Assembly: GCA_905116865.2 (NCBI GenBank) | Contig: CAJHNH020001580.1 | Span: 394,443-458,442, forward strand | Length of the DNA stretch: 64,000 nt | Origin: Candidula unifasciata | Lineage: Eukaryota > Mollusca > Gastropoda > Stylommatophora > Geomitridae | Direction: 5' to 3' | Part shown: positions 13,601 through 21,865 of the stretch, piece by piece | How the letters are laid out: each line of letters opens with the position of its first letter | Numbering within the stretch: the first letter of the stretch is position 1 | Position numbers and translations under genes: made by a program | The notes under the pieces: model-generated | What the model was told of the DNA's origin: nothing | What the model saw: the letters and a program-made list of their open reading frames with translations, nothing else | The model's database searches: none

Positions 13601-15673
13601 GAAAGATCTGTAAAACTGATGCACACGCAACACTGAGGTTCTGGAGCAGGACTGCAGTTCAGTAGTGGACGAGCAACCAGAACTTTCCACCAGAGTGTAC
13701 AGATGGTGAACGCAAAGAAGAAAAGAAGAATATAAACACATTTGTTTGCTAACTACGATCAAATAATAAACAACATAAACATCACTGGTGGTTTAAAGGT
13801 GTTCATAATTGCATAAGCTACATTTGTGTCCCCAGGTTCAGCTGCCTGCAAAGGCTATGGTCATTTTACAAAGAATCCCTAGTGCTTATGATAAAAGGCA
13901 ACTACGTTTGGAGGTGAGTTGAATATATTTCCCCTCAGATGACATTATTTATTGGGGCTGCCAGATGAACTCAGCCAGAAGTGGCCATCAGAAGTCAAGA
14001 TAGTTGCCCCTTGGTACTGAACCACCTTGCCCGTAGAGTGATGATTGCTCTCTCCAAATATTTGGCTAGCAAAATATGCCCAGTGTGTTCCTGGCAAGAA
14101 AAGGAAGCAATTACTGACATTTATAAACTTTCATGAATCTATTGGATGGGAATGCTGGACAATGAGTAATGAGGTGGTGAAGAAATGATGGCAATGCTGG
14201 ACAATGAGTAATGAGGTGGTGAAGAAATGATGGCAATGCTAGACAATGAGTAATGAGGTGGTGAAGAAATGATGGGAATGCTGGACAATGAGTAATGAGG
14301 TGGTGAAGAAATGATGGCAATGCTGGACAATGAGTAATGAGGTGGTGAAGAAATGATGGCAATGCTGGACAATGAGTAATGACGTGAAGAAATGATGGCA
14401 ATGCTGGACAATGAGTAATGACGTTGTGAAGAAATGATGGCAATGCCGGACAATGAGTAATGACGTTGTGAAGAAATGATGGCAATTATAGACAGAGAAG
14501 AATTAAAATTCTGGCCTATGGATCGTGGGTTCAACCCCTGACAGAATCTAGCTTTTTTAAAAAATGACCTTGACTTCCAGGTGAACCCAGCCTTGAATGG
14601 GCACCATGTGCAGTCCTGGGAGGTAAAGGCGGCCACATCACTCACCATGTGCAGTCCTGGGAGGTAAAGGGGGCCACATCACTCACTATGTGCAGTCCTG
14701 GGAAGTAAAGGCGGCCACATCACTCACCATGTGCAGTCCTGGGAAGTAAAGGCGGCCACATCACTCACCATGTGCAGTCCTGGGAAGTAAAGACGGCCAC
14801 ATCACTCACCATGTGCAGTCCTGGAAAGTAAAGGCGGCCACATCACTCACCATGTGCAGTCCTGGGAAGTAAAGGCGGCCACATCACTCACCATGTGCAG
14901 TCCTAGAAAGTAAAGACGGACACATCACTCACCATGTGCACCATGTGCAGTCCTGGGAAGTGAAGGCGGCCACATCACTCACCATGTGCAGTCCTGGGAA
15001 GTAAAGGCGGCCACATCACTCACCATGTGCAGTCCTGGGAAGTAAAGACGGCCACATCACTCACCATGTGCAGTCCTGGGAAGTAAAGACGGCCACATCA
15101 CTCTGTCCATAATAAAATAGTCATCTTGTGCTGGGGCTGGTGGTTTCCTGATTGATTTAATGATTTTTTTTTCTTTTGGTGGTATGTGACTGGTACATCC
15201 GGCTTCACTTTTGTTGCACCTTTCCCTGCCAGTTGATCAGCTTTCTCATTTCCAGGCACTCCGCAATGTGACGGTATTCACTGCATTACGACTCTTTGCT
15301 GAAAGCTAAGTTGTGTCAGCAGTGTTTGCAATTCTGGTAGTTTCCTAGACTGGTGTTGGCTTGATATCACAGCTTAGCTGTAAATCACGACATGCCAGCC
15401 ACGCAGAATAAGAAGAAAAGAAGAAACAGCTTAAAAAAAAAAGTTTCATTTAAAGTAAAGTGTCTGAAATGTCTGATCACCTGGTCTGTTGTGTCTAATA
15501 TAATCAAGACAGCTCTTCCGTGTCATCTGCAGGTGGGTGAGATCATCACAGTGCTGAAGATGTCACTAAATGGACAGTGGGAAGGCAGAGATATGCGGGA
15601 CAGGGAAGGCATCTTTCCCTTTACACACATTCGCTTCCTCACCCAAGAAGAATTACGAAACTTGCCACCTTAA
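491..15673 (+). CDS. CRK: CRK-family SH2-SH3-SH3 adaptor (3' seven coding exons; 5' end outside window)
   Basis: Exons 491-613, 3246-3402, 6188-6232, 8385-8513, 9946-10059, 13836-13913 and 15533-15673 (TAA stop) join in frame to about 261 residues. Domains in order are an SH2 domain (starts WYFGMLSRD, contains FLVRES with the phosphotyrosine-binding Arg, VSHYIIN and HYLDTTTLI), an N-terminal SH3 domain (FDFSGK, DPEDLPFKKGDIL, EEEWW, GLIPVRY), a proline/glutamine-rich linker and a C-terminal SH3 domain (PSAYDK, GQWEG, FPFTHIRF). The layout and these motifs match the CRK/CRKL family, cytoplasmic adaptors that link phosphotyrosine docking proteins to DOCK and C3G-type exchange factors. All introns seen are phase 0 except the first. 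The linker contains D-Y-Q-Q-P, a pYxxP site at the place of the vertebrate Abl-regulated tyrosine. The initiator exon is not in the window. Confidence 0.95.
672..950 (-). mobile_element. tRNA-derived SINE, family D
   Basis: On the minus strand it begins with a tRNA-like head (GTGGCGAAGTTGT, then GGTCATGGGTTTG, B-box-like) and ends in a TTTAACCTTTAAC tail. The same head and tail recur at 5700-5950 on the plus strand, which defines the family. It is intronic in crk. Confidence 0.7.
1138..1320 (-). mobile_element. fragment of LINE 3' end (ATG-type tail)
   Basis: The stretch ATCATCATGTGGCAGGTC followed by TGCAGAACATTGCTCTTATC closely matches the 3' end of the LINE copy at 41775. Similarity is lost after about 60 bases, so only the tail is secure. 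Confidence 0.45.
1475..1835 (+). mobile_element. 5'-truncated LINE, C-terminal fragment with (GAA)n tail
   Basis: An open frame at 1482-1802 encodes a non-LTR reverse-transcriptase C-terminus: LRRVAGVTRKDRI, IRRMLGIKPVLQ, WFGHLTRMPS, SGRPRKI. The 3' end runs into GAAGAGAAGAAGAAGAAG. A second copy of the same family ends at 7955. The copy is far too short to be a functional element. Confidence 0.8.
1836..2149. other. AT-rich intronic sequence, nothing recognised
   Basis: No open frame, repeat or splice-flanked coding segment was recognised in this stretch of crk intron. Confidence 0.5.
2190..2515 (+). mobile_element. degenerate RNase H LINE 3' fragment (family RNH-L)
   Basis: It carries the decayed 3' signature of a LINE family seen about eight times here: GGAAAGGCAAG, then CATATAATCAAACTG, then GCTGAAGATGG and GGGAATGTCC. 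In better copies this reads TYNQ..TGT..TGTL.LLLKMG.EHLWECPECC. No intact frame remains. Confidence 0.6.
2695..3060. repeat. SINE fragment, CT-rich tract and a shared 70-bp interspersed motif
   Basis: 2760-2820 resembles the body of SINE family D (CAGTGTTTCCCAGGGATCC). 2870-2965 is CT-rich low complexity. 2988-3050 (TTTACAGCTATGCTGTGATA, then CAGCCCAACACAT) recurs at 12855, 22500 and 39925, so it is an interspersed repeat. Confidence 0.5.
3101..3125. repeat. poly-C tract
   Basis: An almost uninterrupted run of about 25 C residues. Similar runs occur at 10149, 22760, 53086, 60688, 60851 and 61341, with poly-G on the plus strand at 32210. Confidence 0.95.
3246..3402 (+). CDS. CRK: crk exon: C-terminal half of SH2 domain
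   Basis: A T-rich tract plus CCAG acceptor ends at 3245 and donor GTAAGT begins at 3403. The first G completes the Lys codon from the previous exon. The exon encodes EDQKVSHYIIN through FPDMPSLLNFYKTHYLD to TTTLIKP and ends in phase 0. Confidence 0.95.
3403..3870. repeat. 44-bp minisatellite starting at the crk exon 3246-3402 splice donor
   Basis: About ten units of TGTATGTCAGTGAAAGGTGG plus TTTAGTATGTGACATCCGTC. The first, most divergent unit is formed by the donor itself (GTAAGTATGCCAGTGAAAGG). Decayed units reappear at 4509-4563, 5425-5445, 5507-5545 and 5610-5660, so an older and longer array was later split by insertions. Confidence 0.9.
4238..4440 (+). mobile_element. tRNA-derived SINE, family C
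   Basis: The head resembles a tRNA gene with an A-box-like GTGGTGTAGCAGTTAGATGC and B-box GTGGGTTCGAGCC. The body contains CCAGATCGACCCAGCCTTGA and GGTCTAGCCTTATATGCC. Other copies lie at 14500, 21866 and (minus) 36985. Confidence 0.8.
4576..5382 (-). mobile_element. 5'-truncated LINE with RNase H domain, (AACT)n tail and 11-bp TSD
   Basis: An open minus-strand frame (about 5375 to 4667) encodes a type-I RNase H with all motifs: YTDGS, MTMEV, LSDSMS and GVDGNERADRLAG, then a C-terminal region. This organisation is found in I-superfamily non-LTR retrotransposons. The 3' end is (AACT)n, read as TTAG repeats on the plus strand at 4575-4627. ATGTCCACAGT flanks it at 4565-4575 and 5383-5393, the duplication expected from target-primed reverse transcription. 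A near-identical copy is at 44068-44590. Confidence 0.9.
5700..5950 (+). mobile_element. tRNA-derived SINE, family D
   Basis: Begins with GTGGCGAAGTTGTCTAGCTG and a B-box-like GGTCATGGGTTCATTTCATG, and ends with TTTAACCTTTAACC. It matches the minus-strand copy at 672-950. Confidence 0.8.
6188..6232 (+). CDS. CRK: crk 45-bp exon opening the first SH3 domain
   Basis: Acceptor ATCTTCAG ends at 6187 and donor GTGAGT starts at 6233. The 15 codons read APRVKLLCKFDFSGK, the first SH3 strand; vertebrate CRK has ALFDF where this has CKFDF. Both flanking introns are phase 0, so skipping would keep frame but delete the strand that starts the SH3 fold. Confidence 0.88.
6374..6665 (+). mobile_element. 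SINE, family A, with (GAA)n tail
   Basis: Shares GGGAAAACAA, AAGAGTCGACTAATTGGGA, GAGAGGCAAGGAAC, CAGGTTCTGGAACAGGAC and a terminal GAAGAAGAAG run with copies at 13452-13735 and 18628-20046. The tail resembles the (GAA)n end of the LINEs at 1475 and 18771, suggesting mobilisation by such a LINE. Confidence 0.8.
6700..7955 (+). mobile_element. decayed LINE, reverse-transcriptase fragment with (GAA)n tail
   Basis: Broken frames still show non-LTR RT blocks: EEQLSETLLGFRRNRS, DVILILRQLIESRLG, and downstream VLQVIKEQQIKWFGCLTRML and RANRRPRKIWNDGI. The end runs into GAAGAGAAGAAGAAGAAG. It is the same family as 1475-1835. Many stops make it a dead relic inside a crk intron. Confidence 0.75.
7956..8384. 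other. intronic sequence, nothing recognised
   Basis: AT-rich crk intron leading to the acceptor at 8384. No repeat family was recognised. Confidence 0.5.
8385..8513 (+). CDS. CRK: crk exon: main part of first SH3 domain
   Basis: Acceptor TTTGTCTAG ends at 8384. It encodes DPEDLPFKKGDILEVIAE, EEEWWTARN and GLIPVRYTQV. The donor is either GTCAGT at 8514 or GTGGTC at 8511, both phase 0, so the last Val is uncertain. The acidic loop and tandem Trp form the proline-peptide groove in this family. Confidence 0.92.
8514..9100. other. T-rich intronic sequence, nothing recognised
   Basis: Low-complexity T-rich DNA with irregular recurrences of TTTGAACAT-like words. No gene or defined repeat unit was recognised. 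Confidence 0.45.
9105..9875 (+). mobile_element. decayed RNase H LINE fragment (family RNH-L)
   Basis: Broken frames contain RNase H blocks YTDGSV, RMEVEVVTAAKCWLE and VTDSQSMLRKVEAGML, then GCTGAAGATGG and GGGAATGTCCTGAGTG near the 3' end. A segment around TGGATATTTCCTCATGGAGA is tandemly duplicated at about 9516-9625, a small later rearrangement. Confidence 0.75.
9946..10059 (+). CDS. CRK: crk exon: linker with YxxP site
   Basis: Acceptor TTGTTCAG ends at 9945 and donor GTAAGC starts at 10060. The 38 codons form the P/Q-rich linker between the SH3 domains. They include APDYQQP, with Tyr at 9994-9996, which fits the pYxxP consensus bound by CRK SH2 domains. Confidence 0.88.
10149..10170. 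repeat. poly-C tract
   Basis: A C-rich run broken by two T residues, a few bases before the 29-bp minisatellite. Confidence 0.9.
10194..10436. repeat. 29-bp minisatellite, about 8 copies
   Basis: The unit is CTCAAGTCACCCTATCATAT plus GCAGCTCAC, nearly identical between copies. A 29-bp period gives overlapping open frames in all three plus frames, which are artefacts. Confidence 0.95.
10724..11857. mobile_element. inverted-repeat DNA transposon with 8-bp TSD and telomere-like arms
   Basis: Inverted termini of about 108 bp (left 10724-10832 beginning GGCTCTCCTTTCACCTTTGG, right 11748-11857) are flanked by the direct 8-bp repeat TGTTTGTA at 10716-10723 and 11858-11865. The left arm carries degenerate TTAGGG arrays (10977-11075 and 11188-11330) inside a tandem duplication, and the right arm carries CCCTAA (11537-11600), so the arms are partly self-complementary. 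The centre also pairs (TGTGACACTCTTGACG near 11332, complemented near 11520-11536). There is no transposase, so it is non-autonomous. An 8-bp duplication fits hAT, P, Merlin or Zisupton-type transposases; which one is unknown. Confidence 0.88.
11605..11735. repeat. short tandem repeat inside the transposon right arm
   Basis: CACGCAACCGTATGATG recurs four times at roughly 30-35 base spacing between the CCCTAA-like array and the right terminal repeat. Confidence 0.85.
12640..12792. repeat. 35-bp minisatellite, about 4 copies
   Basis: The unit GCAGGGTCACATCTTGAAAA plus GCTTGAACATCTGTT is repeated with almost no divergence in a crk intron. Confidence 0.95.
13205..13441 (+). mobile_element. tRNA-derived SINE, family B
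   Basis: Contains a B-box-like GCAGAGTTCGATTCCAGC and the family core GCAATGGCAAACTACTGAAT followed by GGTTGGTTCTGCAACGTCCT. Related copies lie at 22575-22715 and 40528-40746. Confidence 0.75.
13452..13735 (+). mobile_element. SINE, family A, with GAA-rich tail
   Basis: Matches 6374-6665 over GGGGAAAACAAG, AAGAGTCGACTAATTGGG, GAGAGGCAAGGAACC and CTTTCCACCAGAGT, and ends GAAGAAAAGAAGAA. It abuts the family B SINE just upstream. Confidence 0.8.
13836..13913 (+). CDS. CRK: crk exon: start of C-terminal SH3 domain
   Basis: Acceptor TGTCCCCAG ends at 13835 and donor GTGAGT starts at 13914. The 26 codons include AMVILQRIPSAYDKRQLRLE, matching the RVIQKRVPNAYDK segment of vertebrate CRK. Phase is 0 at both ends. 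Confidence 0.92.
14144..14487. repeat. 42-bp minisatellite, about 8 copies
   Basis: The unit is GACAATGAGTAATGAGGTGG plus TGAAGAAATGATGGCAATGC plus TG. A few copies have indels (TGACGT variants). The minus-strand open frames it yields are repeat artefacts. Confidence 0.95.
14500..15105 (+). repeat. SINE family C copy whose body expanded into a 41-bp minisatellite
   Basis: 14515-14625 is a recognisable family C SINE (GTGGGTTCAACCCCTGACAG, AAAATGACCTTGACTTCCAG, CCCAGCCTTGAATGGG). From 14604 its next segment, ACCATGTGCAGTCCTGGGA followed by AGTAAAGGCGGCCACATCAC, repeats about 12 times to 15105. That segment is single-copy in the SINE at 21866-22125. Confidence 0.88.
15170..15395 (-). mobile_element. 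RNase H LINE fragment
   Basis: On the minus strand a broken frame contains IPSHCGVPGNEKADQLAGKG, the last block of a type-I RNase H of non-LTR retrotransposons. It lies in the final crk intron, about 140 bases before the last exon. Confidence 0.75.
15533..15673 (+). CDS. CRK: crk last coding exon: rest of C-terminal SH3 and stop
   Basis: Acceptor GTCATCTGCAG ends at 15532. The exon encodes VGEIITVLKMSLNGQWEG, EGIFPFTHIRFL and a short tail before TAA at 15671-15673, aligning with GQWEG and FPFTHV of vertebrate CRK. Confidence 0.95.
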   Translation: MGEIITVLKMSLNGQWEGRDMRDREGIFPFTHIRFLTQEELRNLPP

Positions 15674-16940
15674 CTTCTACATTGACAACATCATGTGCCT
15701 TTTGTTATCTTGTTATGACAGCAGTGTATTACTGCTTTGGTTTGATTGAAGAAGTATGGTTTTGGCTCTCTGTGTGTATGTGGGGGAGGAGGGGGGGGCA
15801 ATTGGTTGTCTTGTAATGATACCAGTATGTTACCCATTTTGGTATGACAGGCAGATATGTGGTTTTATGTGTATGTATGCGTTTGTGCGTGAATGTATTA
15901 CCATTGCTTTGAATTCTCCTCTGTTGTAATTGAAAAAGTGTGGTTTTTGCCCTGGGTGTGCATGTAGGCATAAATTGATGTATGCATTTTTTTAACTATC
16001 ATCTCATCATATTTTCCCTCTCTTCATTGTAACTAAAAAAAAAAAAGCTTTTTTAGTCGCTGTGTACGTCTTTAAGCACACATCCATTTTTGTTTAGTAT
16101 TATCTTGTTATCATAACACTGTTCGCAAAAAAAACAAAAAAAAAGATATTTTGGGCTTTGTGCATGTATGTGCGCAAACACGTGCATGCTCACTTATGTG
16201 CTCATGCATGTGTATGAATGAGTTGCTGTTATCTTTCAACCCTACCAGACCTGAGGCCCTGAACCTAACTGCCTCCTATACCTGAGCTCCTGGGCATTAA
16301 CGCGAAAAACCAACATGATACACACAAATATTAGTTACAAGCAAACGAGTGGCTAGAATAATATGAAACTTGGAGACTTTGTAGAAAATAAGTTTACCTT
16401 TTATCTAGCGCCAAAATTCCACTCAGGAGGATCAGCCTTGTTTCACAAAGTGAACACCATATGTTGCATATAGAAATCTATTTCTAGCTTTATAATTTTC
16501 AAGATTCTTCTCATTATTCGAGCTCTCACTGAATGTGTCAACGTGAACGTATTCTTCATAAAATTATGACCCCGCAGAGTCCTAATAAACCAAAGTATCG
16601 ATCCCCTGTTGGACTGTGAAAAGCCCAGACCTACCACACTTTCCTGTTGAAGTGCTTGGTTCATCAGCCACTTGTTTCATTGTGAATTTTCCAATTTTTT
16701 CACTTAAACAACACAAATTTAATCCAAACACGTGCGGGTGGACATCTAGGAAGACTATCCACGAGGCCTGATTACAATTGGCTAGTTGTTTTTAGTCTAT
16801 GACGCATATTTTTCACGTACTACGCAAATTGGGGTCAAAAATCGGGTCAGCGGTCTTGTAGGGTTAATGTCAGCAGTGCTTTCCCTCTTTGGTTAAAAAA
16901 AAATTTTTTTTTTTTGTAAAGTGGATTTGGCTCTTATTGA
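15674..16940 (+). other. CRK: presumed crk 3' UTR and downstream sequence
   Basis: Follows the crk stop. T-rich with TG-rich stretches and no recognised repeat. I cannot place the polyadenylation site; AATAAA occurs downstream at about 17716 and 20387. Confidence 0.4.
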
Positions 16941-16944
16941 GTAT

Positions 16945-17560
16945 GTTGTTATCTAAGTTGAGTTGAGTAAAGAATTGAAATCACAGCACTCAGGGCATTC
17001 CCATGCTTGTTCCATCCTCATCTTCAGCAGCCAGTGCAGAGTTCCAGTACTGATGGTACCGGTCACAATCTTGTTATATGTCAATCCTGCCTTTCCTCTG
17101 AGTGTAGTGAGCCGGCCAGACCCTCTGGTTACACCCAGGTGACTCATTCTCTCCTAGCCATAATAATCTTGTTTCTCTACTGATTCCATTACTTGTTCCC
17201 AAAGGGCCTTGACCACATTTGCCTTTTTGTGTATACATTCACCACCCATTGGGTCAGATTCAGCCAATCTGTCTGCCTGTTCATTACCCACTACACCGGT
17301 ATAGCCTGGAGAAAAGATCCAAAGTATGCTCATTACCCATGAGCTTCCCAGTGAAGCTTGCCACTCTGCTCAAAGTATCCCTGTCTTCACCTTTCTCAGC
17401 ATGCTTTCGGAGTCTGTTACAATCATGACATGTGTATACATCTTGTTCTCTAGCCACTGGAGAGCTGCAGTTACCGCCTCCACCTCTATTCTCTGGCTAG
17501 ATGTTATGATGTTGTATGCTACATTGTCTTGTAAGACAGATGTGTTATCTAAGTAAGATA
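16945..17560 (-). mobile_element. decayed RNase H LINE fragment (family RNH-L)
   Basis: Minus-strand broken frames show RIEVEAVTAALQWLENKMYT, VTDSESMLRKV and further on TYNKIVTGTISTGTLHWLLK and WECPECCDF. These are the RNase H and CPEC tail of the family also seen at 9105 and 32365. Confidence 0.8.
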
Positions 17561-17679
17561 AAGATATTTTGTTTTCTCTCCTTAGTATAAAGGAAAAATG
17601 AAATGGTTGTATTTGTTATAAGTATTTGTTTTGTTATCTTGTATCTGACAGCAGTGTTTTCCTCCCTTCAGCAAATATT

Positions 17680-17680
17680 T

Positions 17681-17712
<32 letters not shown>
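17680..17712. repeat. (GT)n microsatellite
   Basis: About 15 consecutive GT dinucleotides, with further TGTGTG-rich DNA to about 17840. Confidence 0.95.
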
Positions 17713-17714
<2 letters not shown>

Positions 17715-17904
17715 TATGAGTGTATGAATAAATGTGTTGCAATTATTTTGGGATACAAATGTGTTACCCCTTCAGTGTGACTGAAAAACTGTGACCTGTG
17801 TGTATTATGCTGGCATGTGTGCGTGTGTGTATGTGTGTGAATTTATACCCTTTGAGCTACTTTGTAATGATAGTAATTATTTTCCTTTTCTATAAAACTG
17901 TAGA

Positions 17905-18122
17905 GTGAAATATGTAAGAGTAAATAATTGGTTGCAGTTAGCATGTTATAATAATGATCAACTGTAATACTATGATTGAAATGTGTATAAACAAACACTA
18001 ATTGGTTGCAATTAGCATGTTATGATCAAATGCAACTGTAAAACTGAGTGAAATGTTTATGAGTATATAATAATTGGTTGCAGTTAGCATGTTATGATTA
18101 ATTGCAACTGTGAAACTATGAG
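17905..18122. repeat. about 80-bp tandem repeat, 3 copies
   Basis: TAATTGGTTGCAGTTAGCAT, followed by GTTATRAT and a CAACTGTRAAACT motif, recurs three times with moderate divergence. Confidence 0.85.
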
Positions 18123-18627
18123 CTGTATGTTGATTTATTGCCATTGTACTATTGTTGATAGGGGATTAGCAAGCCAGATTCACCCTTTTGCAAATCAAGC
18201 TCACTTGTTTTTGTTTTGATTTCCTAAAATAATTTTGTGTGTATATTAATGTGTGAGCAAATCAAGCTTTTTTAAAGACAATATTTTAATGAAATCCAAT
18301 TAAATTGTTGTTAAAATCAAACACTTTGCTTCAAATATTTAAATTTATTAGGAAAAAAATAAGCTAGGGTATTGGGTTCAAATTCATACGGGGTGGAATG
18401 ATAAAAATAGAAATTTTTTTTCAGGGCAACCTAAGAAGTTTCATGGGAAGTAAAGGCAGACAATATGATGTTGATGCACATCAAATGGCGACTGGTCTAT
18501 AGCAAATATACTACTAGCAATTGCAGGAGAATGAATTGATTATTAAAAAGTGTTTTTTTTTTTGGGTCATTATGCACATGCAACAAAATTTTCTGTTTTA
18601 CCAATACCTTCAGTTGGATTTTATCCC

Positions 18628-20046
18628 CGTGTGGGTTCGGCCCTATTATAGGGAAAACAAGAATATACCTATTGCTACTGCATGTTGTAAGAGTCGAATA
18701 ATTGGGAGCTTCCCTCGAAGTCGGAGTGCATCCGCCTGAGAGGCAAGGAACCAGCACTCTGCATACAAATCTTCTTCTTCTTCTTCTGCGTTCGATATCA
18801 GTCATGCTAAACATTGAGTCCCGTCTGGGTCACAAATAGGATTGTGCGTTTAAGGTCGCCACCGGTCCCCCATAGCTTCTCTTACAATGTGGCTCCCTTG
18901 GGACAGATCCACAGTCTTTGCTGGGAGAGGTAAGGGCAGTACTGCAGTATGTGTTCAGGGGTTTGTCTTTCTGCTCCACAATCACAGGCAGCAGATTCTT
19001 TTATGCCTATCCTGTACAAGTGTGCTCGAAGACCACAGTGTCCAGTCCGAAGTCTAAGAATTGATGTTTGTTCTTTCCTGTTGAGTTTGTTTATGCTGTC
19101 ACTCTCTGGTCTGTAATCTCCATTCTGTCTTCTCCACTCCCGCTTGAAAGACTGCTTTAGCGCTGTTTTGGTTTCCTTGTAGCTGTGTGGTGGATGAGGT
19201 TGTGGAAGATTACTCCCAGCTTTTGCCAACTCATCTGCTCTCTCATTTCCTTGAATACCACAGTGGGCTGGTATCCACTGCAAGACCAGTTCTGCTTCCT
19301 TGGAGAGTAAGCCAATGTTGGTCCTTAGATCAGCAATTATTTTGTCTTATTTTTTGCTGGATAGTGCTTGGAGAACAGACAATGAGTCGCTAAGTATAAC
19401 AATTTGGTGCCCTCTGTGTTCTTGAGTGATGAGATGTTGGACTGCAGAGAGGAGAGCAGTTGCCTCAGCTCTAAAGTTAGTGCAGATGTCACCTGCTGGT
19501 AGAGAGAGAGTTTCTGCTCTACTGCTAGGGGGTTTAATGTAAATTCCACAACCCCCCTTTCTGACTGCATCTGTAGCAGAGCCGTCGGTGAAAACCTGAG
19601 TCCAAGTGGTGTTTGGATACTTCTCATCAAGCAAAGCAAGAGCCAGGGTTCTCTGTTGTGTCTCCGTCTGGGCATCTTTTGAAGTGATTCCTGGTACCTT
19701 TAGGACTACATTTGCTTTCTCTGGCTTGCTTGTCCATGGTTCTGGCCTAAGTTTTTCGCACAGTGCTACATCTCTTTCAAGCAGATCTTGGTGCTGTCTG
19801 TACAGTTCTCTAGCAAGGTGGTTGGGGCTCTGACGCTTCAGTCTGTTTTTTGTTCTCTCTTGAAATTTAAAATGCAGTGGGTGACTTTGAAGTCTTTTTA
19901 ATTTCTCATACTGTTGCATACAAATGAGTCAGGTCTGTAAAATGGACGCAACGCTCAGGTTCTGGAACAGGACTCGTCAAGAAGTGGGTGGACCACCAGA
20001 TCTTTCCGCCAGAGTTTACAGCTGGTGAATGCGAAGAAGAAGAGAA
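18628..20046 (+). mobile_element. SINE family A interrupted by a LINE
   Basis: 18628-18770 gives the family A head (GGGAAAACAAGAATA, AAGAGTCGAATAATTGGGAG, GAGAGGCAAGGAACCAGC) and 19926-20046 gives its remainder (GAGTCAGGTCTGTAAAATGG, CTTTCCGCCAGAGTTTACAG, GAAGAAGAAGAG). The two halves join without loss once one copy of an 11-bp duplication is removed. Confidence 0.88.
18771..19914 (-). mobile_element. 5'-truncated RNase H LINE with (GAA)n tail and 11-bp TSD
   Basis: TGCATACAAAT flanks the element at 18760-18770 and 19915-19925. The minus strand is one frame from about 19914 to 18882 with a single TAA (19347-19349). It encodes a type-I RNase H with FTDGSATDA, RAEATALLSAVQHL, LSDSLSVLQAL and CGIQGNERADELAK, then a C-terminus with LRLRTGHCGLRAHLYRIG and HILQYCPYL. 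A short 3' UTR ends in (GAA)n next to the 18770 duplication. It is a young, 5'-truncated copy. Confidence 0.92.
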
Positions 20047-20548
20047 TTGGATTTTATTTTTATTGCGATATATATTGGAGGTAAGGGGGGTGGGGGGAGA
20101 GAAAAACTTGACCTGCGAATTTACAAAACGAGGGGAATTTGATTTAAAAAGAAAGGGTTATTTTGGCTTGCCATTTCGGTAGCAAAGTTTGCTTCTTTTT
20201 TAATGTTACTACAATATTTTATGTGTTTTTTCATTATGCAAAGTGCCAGTGCTGTTTTTATATTTTTTTCCCTTTAAATTATAGTTTGTTTATTCTTTTT
20301 AGTTTGACTGTTCAAATGTTAGATTATGTTTCTGCTTGGTGTCAGTACTGCTTATTCCTTGTTAAAATTGTATCTTTTTTTTTTTAAATAAATTTCATAT
20401 GTATGTATGTTTGTTTTCAATTTTATTTGCCTTTAAACATTGAAGGTTTTGTTTCAACAAGAAGATGTCAGTATTCATTAACTTGTTTTGGTTATTTCTT
20501 TGTGGTTATTGTTTTATTGTAGTGTACAGTTTTATAGTTTGCAAGTGA

Positions 20549-21165
20549 TCATAGATTAGTTATAGGTAAAGTACATATAAAGTTAAAGAGATTAGTTATA
20601 GATAAAGTACATATAAAGTTAAAGAGATTAGTTATAGATAAAGTACATATAAAGTTAAAGAGATTAGTTAAAGATAAAGTACATATAAAGTTAAAGAGAT
20701 TAGTTATAGGTAAAGTACATATAAAGTTAAAGAGATTAGTTATAGGTAAAGTACATATAAAGTTAAAGAGATTAGTTATAGATAAAGTACATATAAAGTT
20801 AAAGAGATTAGTTATAGGTAAAGTACATATAAAGTTAAAGAGATTAGTTATAGATAAAGTACATAAAAAGTCAAAGAGATTAGTTATAGGTAAAGTACAT
20901 ATAAAGTTAAAGAGATTAGTTATAGGTAAAGTACATATAAAGTTAAAGAGATTAGTTATAGATAAAGTACATAAAAAGTTAAAGAGATTAGTTATAGGTA
21001 AAGTACATATAAAGTTAAAGAGATTAGTTATAGATAAAGTACATATAAAGTTAAAGAGATTAGTTATAGGTAAAGTACATATAAAGTTAAAGAGATTAGT
21101 TATAGGTAAAGTACATATAAAGTTAAAGAGATTAGTTATAGATAAAGTACATATAAAGTTAAGAA
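20549..21165. repeat. 36-bp minisatellite, about 17 copies
   Basis: The unit is GATTAGTTATAGATAAAGTA plus CATATAAAGTTAAAGA. The period is divisible by three, so the minus strand has a 234-codon open frame with a 12-residue period (LFNFICTLPITN), which I treat as an artefact. Confidence 0.95.
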
Positions 21166-21289
21166 GACTAAACACAAACCAAGGAACATTAAATGACATC
21201 TGCCTGCACCAAAGAATGAGAATATTAAAGACAATTTCAATATAGAAATACAAAATAGATTTGATACATTGTCTGATCTAGAAATTCTT

Positions 21290-21670
21290 TTTCAAGATGT
21301 TAACGAAAGCTGAAAAACATTTATCCACAACAGATGTATGGTTTCTAAAAACAATGCAAAGAAAATCATGGAAGGATAGAAAATAAGTGAAGAAGTCCTC
21401 AGTGAGAGATATGAAAGTTGCAAACTTAGTAGAACAGTCAGACGTAGATAGTCAATGTTGGTTTTTGGACAGGCTATTAGAAGGAATGGACTGGAGAAAT
21501 TGGTAACAACTGGCAACACTGGTGGAAAGAGAGCAAGAGGAAGGCAAAGAGATCAGTACCTGTATGGCCTGGCCACATGGATGGGGTCAGACAAAAACAA
21601 TGTACTGATCTGTGATTGTGTGCGATAACGAAACATGGCAGCCTACGCATCCCAGCATGGCACATGATAA
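21290..21670 (+). mobile_element. LINE C-terminal fragment (RTE-like)
   Basis: Broken plus-strand frames give EKHLSTTDVWFLKTMQRK, VFGQAIRRNGLEKLVTTG and GGKRARGRQRDQYLYGL, the C-terminal region after the reverse transcriptase in many LINEs. No intact frame remains. Confidence 0.7.
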
Positions 21671-21865
21671 CAGTTTGCAGTCAGCTGTGTTTAGAAATTA
21701 AAAAGATACTTCATTAACATAATGTTAGGTTGTAAGTTGAGGTCAGAACAAATAGCAACAAAAAGTTGTATGATCCCACATTTGGAAAGACATATACAGT
21801 AAAACTTTGATTATCTACAACTCGTCAGGTTCTCTTATCCGTCATCGTCTAAATAAATATGGAAG

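Noticed and set aside
20549..21253. 234-codon minus-strand frame with LFNFICTLPITN repeats
   Set aside because: 36-bp minisatellite; divisibility by three keeps it open. No evidence for a gene.
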